A stretch of DNA of 64,000 nucleotides. Source: Lacihabitans sp. LS3-19 (lineage in GTDB: Bacteria > Bacteroidota > Bacteroidia > Cytophagales > Spirosomataceae). The stretch is from NCBI RefSeq assembly GCF_024343575.1, contig NZ_RJUA01000115.1, positions 62,001-126,000 of the forward strand, in the 5' to 3' direction. Shown here in pieces: positions 55,912-64,000 of this stretch (the stretch's first letter is position 1; each line of letters begins with the position of its first letter). The notes below the pieces were generated by a model. The model was not told the origin of the DNA. It did no database searches and saw nothing but the letters and a program-made list of their open reading frames with translations. Position numbers and translations under genes: made by a program.

Positions 55912-58900
55912 CTAATTTTTATCTTGAAATGATTCCTTTTCAATACAATCTTCACAAATTTCCGATTTTTCGTTGACATTTTTTTGTGTTGGCATCATCA
56001 GACGATTTTGAATTCCAATATTATCAGGTAATGAAATGGGTTTGTATAATGGAGCCTTTGAACAAATAAGTTTTTCACAAACATTACAATTAGCATCTTT
56101 TATCGTAATTTTTAAGCAGTAATAAAAAACACCATTGCAACATGGAATATTTAATAAATCAGGCCTCATAATAGATAAAGGAATACTTTTAGTTGGATTA
56201 AACGACGTAGGTTGACCTAAATTCCAACTAATTTGATTTCTGATATTATTTGGATTTTGCAATGCCATAGCTTGTAATAAGCCAGTACTACCTCCTATAT
56301 TGAATGGCAATCCACCGCTCATACTTTGAATATTACTAACTCCGTTACCCATCTTCTGTGGTTTACAATCTTCAAAATTATAAATTACATGATAGTCAAC
56401 TAGGGCAATTGTAACCTCTTGTATCGGAATAGGCCCAGCAGTAATATTTACATTTAGATTAAGCCAATCATTTGAATTTGAGGGTTTAGGTGTTATACTA
56501 AAAGAAGATTGGGGAATAGAGCAACAATTTAAAGGCTTAATACAGGCAGGTCCAGAATAATTTTCTAAATGAATTCCAGAAAGAGTATTATCGGCATCTA
56601 TTTTAAAACCAGGGTTGCAACATTCACCAACATAATTAGGCTTAGCTGTAACATTAACAATAACCTCAACAAAATCACCCGGACTTAAAATGAAACCTGA
56701 AGGGAATACTATTGCAGTTCCGAAACTAGCTCCAATAATAGGAGTTGTGCCGGGAACACCTGTCCCACTGACACTACCAGAAAAATATTTTGTAATCGAA
56801 AATATTGTACCAACAGTAACACATGCTGGCATAATATCAGTTATTTTCAAATTTTTCAAATTTACAGAGCCAGTATTCATAAATCTAAGTGAAAACTGGA
56901 ATGGATTTCCTAGGTCAACAAATGACGAAGAGGAGGCAAAAGCATTTCCGGGTGCACTATTTACTAGTTTAGTTGGAGTGATATTCCCTAATGCTATAAT
57001 GTTGTAACCATCTTGAGCATTTAATGTGCCTGTTGAACTGACAAGTTTTGCTTCATTATAGTAAGGCCCAAAGGTCTGTGGTTTAACTTTTGCTTCAAAT
57101 TCGATAATCAAATAATTTGCACTATATAGATTACAATCTCCTGGCATATTGTTTATGGCCCATTTTGGATTACTTAAATCAGTAAGATTAGGTGTTACCC
57201 AAGTTGGCATACCTGTAATTGGAACTGAAGTGTTACAATCTAAATAACCATTCGAATATGGATTATAATTACCAATGCCCCATTGATAAGTTGGACTTCC
57301 AACCAATTCTAGGTTTTGAGGCGAAGACAATAAATCATTTAAGTTGCCCGAAAAATTTGCTGAGCCATGGTTTGCTACTAAAATTCTAAATTTAATATTG
57401 TCTCCAATCATATATGAGCCAGTACCTATCACACATTTTCTTAATAATGGAATAGCTCGAGGTTGTTCAATCACAAATTCGTCACATGCAGTTACATTGT
57501 TACCAGTTATAGGTGGTATAGGCAAACCACAAATTGTGGCTGAACCATTAAAGATGCCATCAAAAGTGAGCTTAGCACAGTTTTTAACCGTAGTGCCTGG
57601 AGCTCCAATAATTGTAAATTCGATATCCAAATAAATATAATCATTAGTTATACTGCCCGATGTAGTCTGGAAATTTAAACTAGAGAAACTACCTAAATAC
57701 GGAGTAGAAGTGCCCGTATTGCCTATAAATGTTCCTGCACCACCGCCACCAGTTAGGCTTAAATTATAATTCAAACTTGCAGTACCTGAGATAGTGATTT
57801 TGGTAGAGCTAATTCCTGCTGGCATTAAATCCGTTAAATTTAAATTACCGATGGGAACATTGCCATTGTTTGAAATTGTAATTCTATAAATACCACCACA
57901 CCCAGTTGTATAATTTGTAGTAGAGCTAAATAAATGTGATTTGGCCAATGGGGCAGTTACAATATTTTGACCTTTAAGTACCACTGAGGCACATGCTTTA
58001 CCAGAAATTCTATCACAACACGTTTTTGGAAGTAGGTCAATCGGAGTTCCAATTCCAGGTACTTTTTTTGCATTTTTGTTTGATACTTTATCAGGGCTTA
58101 ATTCTATTAATTCAGTGTCAGCAATTAAACTTACTGGTTTACCTAAATAAAAATTATAATCTACGCAGTTGGTAATAGTAGAATTTAGAGGTTCACATGA
58201 AGTAGTTTGCACATAATAATTAACCTGCGAAGTATAAGAACTAATAGTACCTGTATTCCATGTTGCTGTATTAGTGCCAATACCACTGGCCGTAGTACTT
58301 ACACTGGTAATTATTGTTGATGGCCCTGGCGTAATCATATCTTTGATGGTTCCAGAGTATATGTTTAGATCACCTTCGCCCAATGTGTGAGCAGTTTGAG
58401 CTAACGTTACTTTCCAAATCTGGATTCCTCCTCGTAAGTCACCCCAAACATGGGTTTTAGAAACTTCCCAAAAGTTTTTAGCAATAGCTAAAATGCTTAA
58501 TGTGGTTTCACAACTATCTATAACAGTGCCACAAGTTCTTTTGTATTTTACTTTAAAAGTTCCTTTTTCTCCATTGCAGGTTTCACCGGGCTTAAATCTA
58601 AAGGTTTGATCGATATTTTGCATCGATGTAGTACCCAAATGAACTATGTATTTTGGAGGATTCGTAGATGTTTGAGTCAAAGGATGCGGATAACTGGTGG
58701 TAGGTATATGTTCTAAATTTTTACTTGTTTCGATTGTAATATCATAACTACATCCGCCTGCAGGAACAGAAAGTGCTAGAGTAAACCCTTTACCACTTTT
58801 TACGGATAGCTCAGATAGAGCAGCATAGGCCTTTGATGAACCAAGATTACATTCTGCTTTTTGACCATTTTGTCCAAATATTTTTTGCTGAAAAGCAAAC

Positions 58901-58941
58901 AGAATTAAGATTAGGTTAAAAACTATTTTTATATTTTTCAT
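55912..58941 (-). CDS. Large secreted DUF11-like adhesin
   Basis: 1009 residues with a signal peptide (LILILFAFQQKIFGQ). At least three DUF11-like repeats are seen: GIYRITISNNGNVPIGNLNLTD..., LRKCVIGTGSYMIGDNIKFR... and FSLRFMNTGSVNLKNLKITD, each followed by a (D)LMPAG-like turn. Many Cys pairs (CC, CNVCEKLIC) suggest disulfides or metal clusters. The C-terminus ends SEICEDCIEKE. It lacks a recognisable T9SS type A sorting domain. It is likely a surface or fibre subunit exported with the neighbouring barrel. Confidence 0.78.
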   Translation of the reverse strand: MKNIKIVFNLILILFAFQQKIFGQNGQKAECNLGSSKAYAALSELSVKSGKGFTLALSVPAGGCSYDITIETSKNLEHIPTTSYPHPLTQTSTNPPKYIVHLGTTSMQNIDQTFRFKPGETCNGEKGTFKVKYKRTCGTVIDSCETTLSILAIAKNFWEVSKTHVWGDLRGGIQIWKVTLAQTAHTLGEGDLNIYSGTIKDMITPGPSTIITSVSTTASGIGTNTATWNTGTISSYTSQVNYYVQTTSCEPLNSTITNCVDYNFYLGKPVSLIADTELIELSPDKVSNKNAKKVPGIGTPIDLLPKTCCDRISGKACASVVLKGQNIVTAPLAKSHLFSSTTNYTTGCGGIYRITISNNGNVPIGNLNLTDLMPAGISSTKITISGTASLNYNLSLTGGGGAGTFIGNTGTSTPYLGSFSSLNFQTTSGSITNDYIYLDIEFTIIGAPGTTVKNCAKLTFDGIFNGSATICGLPIPPITGNNVTACDEFVIEQPRAIPLLRKCVIGTGSYMIGDNIKFRILVANHGSANFSGNLNDLLSSPQNLELVGSPTYQWGIGNYNPYSNGYLDCNTSVPITGMPTWVTPNLTDLSNPKWAINNMPGDCNLYSANYLIIEFEAKVKPQTFGPYYNEAKLVSSTGTLNAQDGYNIIALGNITPTKLVNSAPGNAFASSSSFVDLGNPFQFSLRFMNTGSVNLKNLKITDIMPACVTVGTIFSITKYFSGSVSGTGVPGTTPIIGASFGTAIVFPSGFILSPGDFVEVIVNVTAKPNYVGECCNPGFKIDADNTLSGIHLENYSGPACIKPLNCCSIPQSSFSITPKPSNSNDWLNLNVNITAGPIPIQEVTIALVDYHVIYNFEDCKPQKMGNGVSNIQSMSGGLPFNIGGSTGLLQAMALQNPNNIRNQISWNLGQPTSFNPTKSIPLSIMRPDLLNIPCCNGVFYYCLKITIKDANCNVCEKLICSKAPLYKPISLPDNIGIQNRLMMPTQKNVNEKSEICEDCIEKESFQDKN

Positions 58942-58963
58942 TGTTTTTTGCTTTAAAAATTAA

Positions 58964-60670
58964 TTAGTATTTAAATTCTTTACACATGAAATAGGTACAA
59001 TATTTACATGGTGCGTATTCTACTATTACTTTGAAGCAAGCCTTGTAAGTAACAGTGCAGCAGTTTTGTTGGATGGCCCACGCTGGTTTAGGTGGAACAT
59101 TCATATTAAAAGAAAATGGAATTCCCGAAGCCGCATTTGTAGGTGAACTTGGTTTCCATTTAAAAGCTTTGCTAAGTGAAGATAATCCTGGAGTGGTACT
59201 GTATTGAAAAATTGAAGTACTAGTTCCAGAAACCAAAGGATTGGTAATTACCCCTGAATTTGAGACCAGAGTTATTCCATCGGAACATTCAACAGGATTT
59301 GAACTAAAAGTCAATGATTCTAATTGTACTTCAAAACCATAAATTGGATTTGGTCCAGCTGTTACATTTCCAGTTAAACTAAATGATGCGATTGAAGGAT
59401 TTGCTAAAGTTGCTGTATTGATGATTGGTTTTGCATCGATTATTTTAACATTTTCACAGTCATTACAGTAACACAACGGCAGGTCTAGAGTCACCCCTAT
59501 TATTTTATCACAAAACAATGAAGGATTGGTTGGGTGTGGAATAGTACTATTTACATTAAAGGAAACACTACTCGCAGTACTTCCATTTATATCAAAACCT
59601 ATAGAAACACTTCCACTAGTTGGTATGCTCGCTTGTGGTGCAGGGGTTAGATTAGAAACCGTAAAACCAAAAGGAGTAATATAGGATTGTGTAGGAAAAA
59701 ATCCATTTAACCCGGTTTTTCCATTGTTTGTCCCTATATTTTTTAGTATCAAGTTTGAAATATGGTAAATTGGTTTTCCTGATAAATCAAAACCTTTACA
59801 TTCTATTTTATAACTAGATGTATCTATTTCGAAACAACCTTGCGAAGGGTCATCAATAATTATCTGAAACCCCGCAGTCTCACTACTAGCCAATACTTTA
59901 CCATCTACATCTCTTGCCTCTACATACCATCCAAAATCGGGCTGATTTGCGATTTGCCCGGGTCTCTTTACAAACCTTGGGCCACCTAACCTAAAACTAG
60001 TTTGATTTTCTACTTCTCCTTCTGCAAAAACCTCCCCATTTTTTCGTGCTTGACTTAGACTTTGTCCATTCAATACCTCGAAAACAACTACCTTATATTT
60101 AATGCTTTTATTGGGTTTGGGCACTATTGGTGTCCATCGAAAAGTAAAAGGAAGGACCTGTTCTGCCTCGCTTAAAGTTTTTCCGTCAGCCGGAAAAACC
60201 AAATTGGGAGCGGTGTAATTAATTTGCCTTGTATCTTCAATGGTAAATGGCTTACAAGATTCTGCCACTTGTCTTCCTTCGATATTAAAAACCTGAACAC
60301 AGAATTGGTATTGACCTGGTTTTAATATACAATCGTCACCTAAAAGTCCGAGGGCTGACGAACCACTCCAAGTTTTAAGTGGTGGAACGGAAACCTCAAA
60401 GCTTGGTGCATTCTTTGGAGTGTATTTACCGCAAATGGTTCGATCTCCATCTTTTATAGTGGCAAAGACTCTGAATTCATTTTGCCCTTTTTCTTGTGAA
60501 ACATTCCCTTTTCCTTGTACTATTATGGTAAGGGGAGGCGTACTTTTTGCCCAATCTGCAACATTCGCCGCAGGTTTGCTAGGTAAGTTTATTGTAATTG
60601 TAGCACCTGAGTTTTGTCCGACTGCTAAAATGCAATAAAGATTTAGTATCAAAAATAAGATTTTCTTCAT
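58964..60670 (-). CDS. Secreted TANFOR-like domain protein, long form
   Basis: 568 residues with a signal peptide (ILNLYCILAVGQ). The first 270 residues are paralogous to the 300-residue protein at 53160-54062 (LKPGQYQFCVQVFNIEGRQV, FRWTPIVPKPNKSIKYKVVVFEVLNG). The rest is a Cys-containing beta domain (CYCNDCENVKII, CCTVTYKACFKVIVEYAPCKYC) resembling the tail of the DUF11-like protein next door (QNCC...CKYC versus IPCC...CNVC), so the two may interact or be processed alike. First gene of the cluster. Confidence 0.72.
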   Translation of the reverse strand: MKKILFLILNLYCILAVGQNSGATITINLPSKPAANVADWAKSTPPLTIIVQGKGNVSQEKGQNEFRVFATIKDGDRTICGKYTPKNAPSFEVSVPPLKTWSGSSALGLLGDDCILKPGQYQFCVQVFNIEGRQVAESCKPFTIEDTRQINYTAPNLVFPADGKTLSEAEQVLPFTFRWTPIVPKPNKSIKYKVVVFEVLNGQSLSQARKNGEVFAEGEVENQTSFRLGGPRFVKRPGQIANQPDFGWYVEARDVDGKVLASSETAGFQIIIDDPSQGCFEIDTSSYKIECKGFDLSGKPIYHISNLILKNIGTNNGKTGLNGFFPTQSYITPFGFTVSNLTPAPQASIPTSGSVSIGFDINGSTASSVSFNVNSTIPHPTNPSLFCDKIIGVTLDLPLCYCNDCENVKIIDAKPIINTATLANPSIASFSLTGNVTAGPNPIYGFEVQLESLTFSSNPVECSDGITLVSNSGVITNPLVSGTSTSIFQYSTTPGLSSLSKAFKWKPSSPTNAASGIPFSFNMNVPPKPAWAIQQNCCTVTYKACFKVIVEYAPCKYCTYFMCKEFKY

Positions 60671-60838
60671 GAGTGTTAATTTTGATTTATGCGATTTTCA
60701 GGTCTTTGAATAGACTCAAACATTGCAATTGATTAATTCATCAAAATTAAAACCTCGGTACCTCTCAAAAAATCACTAAATGTAGGGATAAGGTTGGGGA
60801 TAAATATTTGAAGGATTTAGGAAAATTTGGTTTTAAAA

Positions 60839-62374
60839 TTAGTTTTTCTTGCCTTCTCGTGGTTGATCGGTGAATGGTGGAGTATCTATGTTGTCGCCTT
60901 TTTTTACGCTGTCTTTTGCTCTTTCTTTCAATTTTTCTATTTCTTCTTGTCTGCTATCCAATTCATTTTTTTGTCGGTTTATACCTAACCATTCCACCTC
61001 TATTTTAAACTCTTTGTCCACTATTTCTCCCCATTCGGGGATTTCGGCAGCACTCAATCTATAATATGGTGTGCCGGTGTTTGAAACAAATATGGCTTTG
61101 TGTCCCATTCTTAATTGTCTATGTGGGTCTGCTACTATTTTTTCATCATAAGGTGGCCATGTAAAACTATAAACCATGCCTCCATACAATGGCAACATAG
61201 AGATATCTTCTATTTCATATATTTCATCATCATCTACAAAAACATCGTTAAGTGCCGGCCCATGGCTTTTATCATTGATGTTTTTATCTTTCGTTTCCGA
61301 GCCATTTAATAGGGTTTTTATTGAAGGATTGTTTAACGCTACCCTGAATTCCCGCTCGATTTTATCCCATTCGGCTCTTTCAGAGGTAGCATATTTTTCA
61401 AACCTCGAAACGTACAGATATGCAGGGTCACTATTGTTTTGATATTCTATAGTGAGACTAATGAGAGCTTTACGCTTGGTATTTACGTTTACAAATGCCA
61501 GCTTAAGTCCATCAAAAAGGTAGTCGCTTTTTTTAGATGTTTTTAAATCATAGTTAAGAAAAGAAAGTGTATTTGTAAATTGGTTAAGTCTTAACAAGGA
61601 ACCCATGTCTTTGCTGATTTCTTGCTTTTGAGTTTTCCAATCTATATTCATTACTTCAAATAATGATGCGTCGAATTCTTTAAAAAGATCTACCTGATGT
61701 TGTACAAGGTTTATGATTTCTTTTTCTCTGATTGTGGTAAATGTCTTTTTGTCAACGGGAACTTTTGGCGGAAAATATATTTTAGGACTCGATTCTATCA
61801 AACTAGAACTAGAGTAAATATTGAAAACTGGTTCTGATTTTTCGGAATCGCTTTTGGAGCTGGGAGAATATTTGACATTTTTATATTCTAGTGTTCCATT
61901 AAATGGTCTAATAAATTGGTTAAATGCAAGTGCCGTAATTTTGGCTTTGTTTACGGGCCATGGGTCATTTACCAACAACCATTTGGTGTTTTGACTTTCT
62001 TGAAAACCCTTGACTAAAAAAACATGTGCGAATTTCTCATTGTAATATTTGTATGTTACCAAGCCTTTGTTTGCTGTTAGGTGACTTTTTATTTTGTCCC
62101 AACTTGGGTCGCTTATGCGAGCATATTTATTTGATTTGTAGATGCCGAGCAGTTTTGAAAGTGAATCAGTTCGGATAGGAGAGGTGTTTAATTTGTTTCG
62201 ATTTTGGTTTTCACTTAGGTCCATCATCTGCAAAGTAGCCGCCCAGCAAGAAAAATTGCCTTTTTGTGGAATTATGGGGGTTTTAATTGAATAGAATTCA
62301 GAAGTATTTTGACAGAATGAGTTAAGGATACTACTATTCAAGAAAAAAATTGCAAGAAAAATCTTAAAATTCAT
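60839..62374 (-). CDS. Secreted papain-like cysteine peptidase
   Basis: 511 residues. Signal peptide (IFFLNSSILNSFCQ). The N-terminal third has the papain-like core: catalytic Cys in QKGNFSCWAATLQMM (about 43) and His in FAHVFLVKGF followed by VNDPWP, which gives the Asn/Asp position, like C39/C70-type peptidases. The remaining 340 residues show no known domain; the C-terminus is charged (KGDNIDTPPFTDQPREGKKN). It lies 106 nt downstream of the small lipoprotein gene on the same strand. It may process a surface protein of this region; substrate unknown. Confidence 0.75.
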   Translation of the reverse strand: MNFKIFLAIFFLNSSILNSFCQNTSEFYSIKTPIIPQKGNFSCWAATLQMMDLSENQNRNKLNTSPIRTDSLSKLLGIYKSNKYARISDPSWDKIKSHLTANKGLVTYKYYNEKFAHVFLVKGFQESQNTKWLLVNDPWPVNKAKITALAFNQFIRPFNGTLEYKNVKYSPSSKSDSEKSEPVFNIYSSSSLIESSPKIYFPPKVPVDKKTFTTIREKEIINLVQHQVDLFKEFDASLFEVMNIDWKTQKQEISKDMGSLLRLNQFTNTLSFLNYDLKTSKKSDYLFDGLKLAFVNVNTKRKALISLTIEYQNNSDPAYLYVSRFEKYATSERAEWDKIEREFRVALNNPSIKTLLNGSETKDKNINDKSHGPALNDVFVDDDEIYEIEDISMLPLYGGMVYSFTWPPYDEKIVADPHRQLRMGHKAIFVSNTGTPYYRLSAAEIPEWGEIVDKEFKIEVEWLGINRQKNELDSRQEEIEKLKERAKDSVKKGDNIDTPPFTDQPREGKKN

Positions 62375-62480
62375 ATCTAATCTTTTATTATTCTCAAAAT
62401 ACTAAAATACTGATTTATATTTATTTAATCAAAAAGCATCCATCATTTTGAGATGGGTACTAAAAAGAAATTAGAAATTA

Positions 62481-63008
62481 TTATTGTGGTGGTGTTGGAG
62501 GAGGAGGAGGGAGAGCTTTAACTCCATCGCCTCCACCACCGCCTTGGATTTTTATGCCCGTTATTGGGTTTCCGTAAGGTGTCATTTCTGTCGAATTAAA
62601 ATTTTTTCCCTTATAATAAAATACTACTGGTTCTAATTTTTCTTCGTTAGATTCATTAATTGATAAACCTGGGTAAACCACTAAAAAATCCCATTTTGAA
62701 TAGTTTGAAGTGTCTTGGGGCAAAACAATACCTAATTCTGTAAATCCATTTATGGATTGATTCAATAGTGACTTTGGTAGAACCACACCATTTTTTTCAT
62801 CTACTTTGAATTTTTTCTGATATTGGAGTTGCCGGATTACCCCATTATTAATTTCATCATTACCGAAGTCTTTTGTTCCGTTCAAAAGGCTATCAAGCCT
62901 AGATTGGTATTTAAAAGATTCTAAATTCTTACTATTTGAACCTTCTTTGTTGCATGAACAAAATAAAATAATATTTGCCATTAAGGAATAAATTGCTGTT
63001 TTTGTCAT
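62481..63008 (-). CDS. Small lipoprotein with Gly/Pro-rich tail
   Basis: 175 residues with lipobox LFCSC (Cys19). The body (about 30-150) is soluble, with segments YQKKFKVDEKNGVVLP and TELGIVLPQDTSNYSKWDFL. The C-terminal 25 residues are a flexible run: GGGGGDGVKA then PPPPPTPPQ. No family recognised. It is the first gene of a probable pair with the cysteine peptidase; a linker-like tail next to a secreted protease suggests, but does not show, a substrate or inhibitor role. Its start lies 8 nt from that of the divergent membrane protein gene. Confidence 0.65.
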   Translation of the reverse strand: MTKTAIYSLMANIILFCSCNKEGSNSKNLESFKYQSRLDSLLNGTKDFGNDEINNGVIRQLQYQKKFKVDEKNGVVLPKSLLNQSINGFTELGIVLPQDTSNYSKWDFLVVYPGLSINESNEEKLEPVVFYYKGKNFNSTEMTPYGNPITGIKIQGGGGGDGVKALPPPPPTPPQ

Positions 63009-63016
63009 AATTGTAT

Positions 63017-63742
63017 ATGTTTGTTAAAAAAATATTAATGTTACTATATTCTAAAATTCTATATTTTTTGTTTTTGAACTCTGCAAAATTAGGAACCATT
63101 TCTCTTGTAATTTTGACAGGTTATTCTTTGGTTTCATCAAAGTATTTTAAAGGCCCTTTCGTTTTTATTTTAATCACTTTGATATCTTATTCAATTGTTG
63201 ATCTGTCAATAAATTTATTTATGTTAGCAGGCAATACAGTTTCTAATATATTAGATCACCTTTTTGCCTGGGTCGCATGTATTATTCCTTCAATTTTTTA
63301 TTTAAAAATAATAAACAATTTAAAAATTAAATGGACAGTAATTTTAATAGTTATTCTGTTTTGTTTGGCAAGTTTAATTCAAATTTTTTATAAACTTTCA
63401 ATTGCCAAGCCAATTGGGGCTCCTTTATTATTTCCATTGAAAAATTCACTTTCAATTGCTCTTGCTATTTTTGTTCATTCTAGACTGATAAAATCTTCTA
63501 AAATAAGAATCTTGAAAAATGAGCCATTATTTTGGTTTAACCTTGGATTTTTAATATCAAATCTAATAAATTTATTTATTACACCAATATATAAAGCTAT
63601 TACCCCTTTTTCTGACGATTTAGCCTTTATTTTCGGAATAATTTTGAGTATTTCTGAACCCATAACTTACACCCTCTGGGCCATAGGAGTTTATAAATTA
63701 AAAACCCAACCTTTCAGACCAATCGCATCTCTATGGCCTTGA
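63017..63742 (+). CDS. Polytopic membrane protein, unknown function
   Basis: About 241 residues with six or seven predicted transmembrane helices (for example GTISLVILTGYSLV, FVFILITLISYSIVDLSI, WTVILIVILFCLASLI, LAFIFGIILSISE) and few polar loops. I start at the ATG at 63017 (MFVKKILMLLY); an ATG at 63038 is possible, and a TTG at 63011 less likely. It may be a 7TM-like sensor input for the nearby LuxR-type regulator, but it has no kinase domain. Its end overlaps the convergent regulator gene by 29 nt. Confidence 0.6.
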   Translation: MFVKKILMLLYSKILYFLFLNSAKLGTISLVILTGYSLVSSKYFKGPFVFILITLISYSIVDLSINLFMLAGNTVSNILDHLFAWVACIIPSIFYLKIINNLKIKWTVILIVILFCLASLIQIFYKLSIAKPIGAPLLFPLKNSLSIALAIFVHSRLIKSSKIRILKNEPLFWFNLGFLISNLINLFITPIYKAITPFSDDLAFIFGIILSISEPITYTLWAIGVYKLKTQPFRPIASLWP

Positions 63743-64000
63743 TGATGGCTTCGGGTGCTGAGTTTACATGCAATTTCTCATAAATATGCTTTACGTGTGT
63801 GTTTACAGTGGCATAGCTTATGCTACATGCATCCGCAATCATTTTGTAACTCATTCCTTTTACCAAACAACCCAACACGTCTTTTTCTCGTGCTGTTAGG
63901 TCCACAAATGTTGGTTCCTTTTTCACAAATTGGTTCTGAAACATCTGCATCACTTTGGCCGCTATGGCTGGCGACAAATGCGAGCCGCCTCCATTCACTT
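63714..64000 (-). CDS. LuxR-type response regulator, 5' truncated by window end
   Basis: About 95 residues visible: the end of a receiver/linker (GGGSHLSPAIAAKVM) and a complete LuxR helix-turn-helix (LTAREKDVLGCLVKG, then ATVNTHVKHIYEKLHVNS). The frame stays open to the last base, so the receiver domain lies outside the window. It is similar to the regulator at 47077-47730, including its linker SPAIAAKVM versus NPGIAQKVL. It probably pairs with a histidine kinase further upstream. Confidence 0.85.
   Translation of the reverse strand, partial: VNGGGSHLSPAIAAKVMQMFQNQFVKKEPTFVDLTAREKDVLGCLVKGMSYKMIADACSISYATVNTHVKHIYEKLHVNSAPEAIIKAIEMRLV

Noticed and set aside
62481-62560. GGTGGT/GGAGGA runs as a possible microsatellite
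   Set aside because: They encode the in-frame poly-Gly and poly-Pro tail of the lipoprotein and are explained by that.
1-64000. Mobile elements, CRISPR arrays, tRNA or rRNA genes
   Set aside because: I saw no transposase or integrase, no regularly spaced repeats, and no cloverleaf or rRNA-like stretch.

Overview
The window looks like a stretch of chromosome from a Bacteroidota bacterium, most likely of the Cytophagales/Spirosomataceae type. The evidence is AT-rich DNA, TAnnTTTG-type -7 promoter elements, many secreted proteins whose signal peptides end in AQ or SQ, a type IX secretion (T9SS) C-terminal sorting domain, and typical lineage families (DUF4292, DUF2911, DUF983, TPR plus EnvC, propeller histidine kinases). 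I see no tRNA, rRNA, CRISPR array, insertion sequence or prophage. The genus is not determined.

Layout. 1-9200: the 3' part of a secreted PQQ-type sugar dehydrogenase with PKD, NPCBM and C-terminal sorting-like domains, then thioredoxin, a DUF983 protein, a molybdopterin oxidoreductase, a BadF-type sugar kinase, an M16 peptidase, a sulfatase and a PaaE-like flavin/2Fe-2S reductase. 9233-14100: a barnase-like RNase with its barstar-like inhibitor, an epimerase and a TPR protein, and an arsR-arsM pair with a clear operator. 14387-15377: rpsL-rpsG, closed by a terminator and not followed by fusA. 15487-18160: two tandem copies of a two-gene cassette (a start-less 3' fragment overlapping a beta-propeller gene by 17 nt). 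18568-24144: a lipoprotein metallopeptidase, a membrane protein, a T9SS cargo and a Gfo/Idh/MocA oxidoreductase.

24334-31557 is a tightly packed minus-strand operon: TPR protein, DUF4292 lipoprotein, degenerate EnvC, PanB, ComEC and DUF2911. 31712-33718 is a GT-C/TPR membrane protein. 33868-36570 is an overlapping four-gene minus-strand operon built around a YidD-like protein that carries a signal peptide. Upstream of it lie three tandem paralogues of a small membrane protein, each with its own terminator. 38587-46936 holds a large CotH-kinase surface protein, two related secreted proteins, a stand-alone LytTR regulator, a divergent Lgt with a secreted partner, and a frameshifted small lipoprotein gene.

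47077-64000 is a surface-structure region: a propeller histidine kinase and its response regulator, then an outer-membrane barrel, an OmpA-domain protein, two related secreted TANFOR-like proteins, a large barrel and a 1009-residue DUF11-like adhesin. Beyond these are a secreted papain-like cysteine peptidase with a Gly/Pro-tailed lipoprotein, a polytopic membrane protein and a second LuxR-type regulator cut by the window end. The most promising uncharacterised systems are this surface cluster, the secreted-YidD operon with the three small membrane proteins, and the duplicated overlapping-gene cassette beside rpsG.
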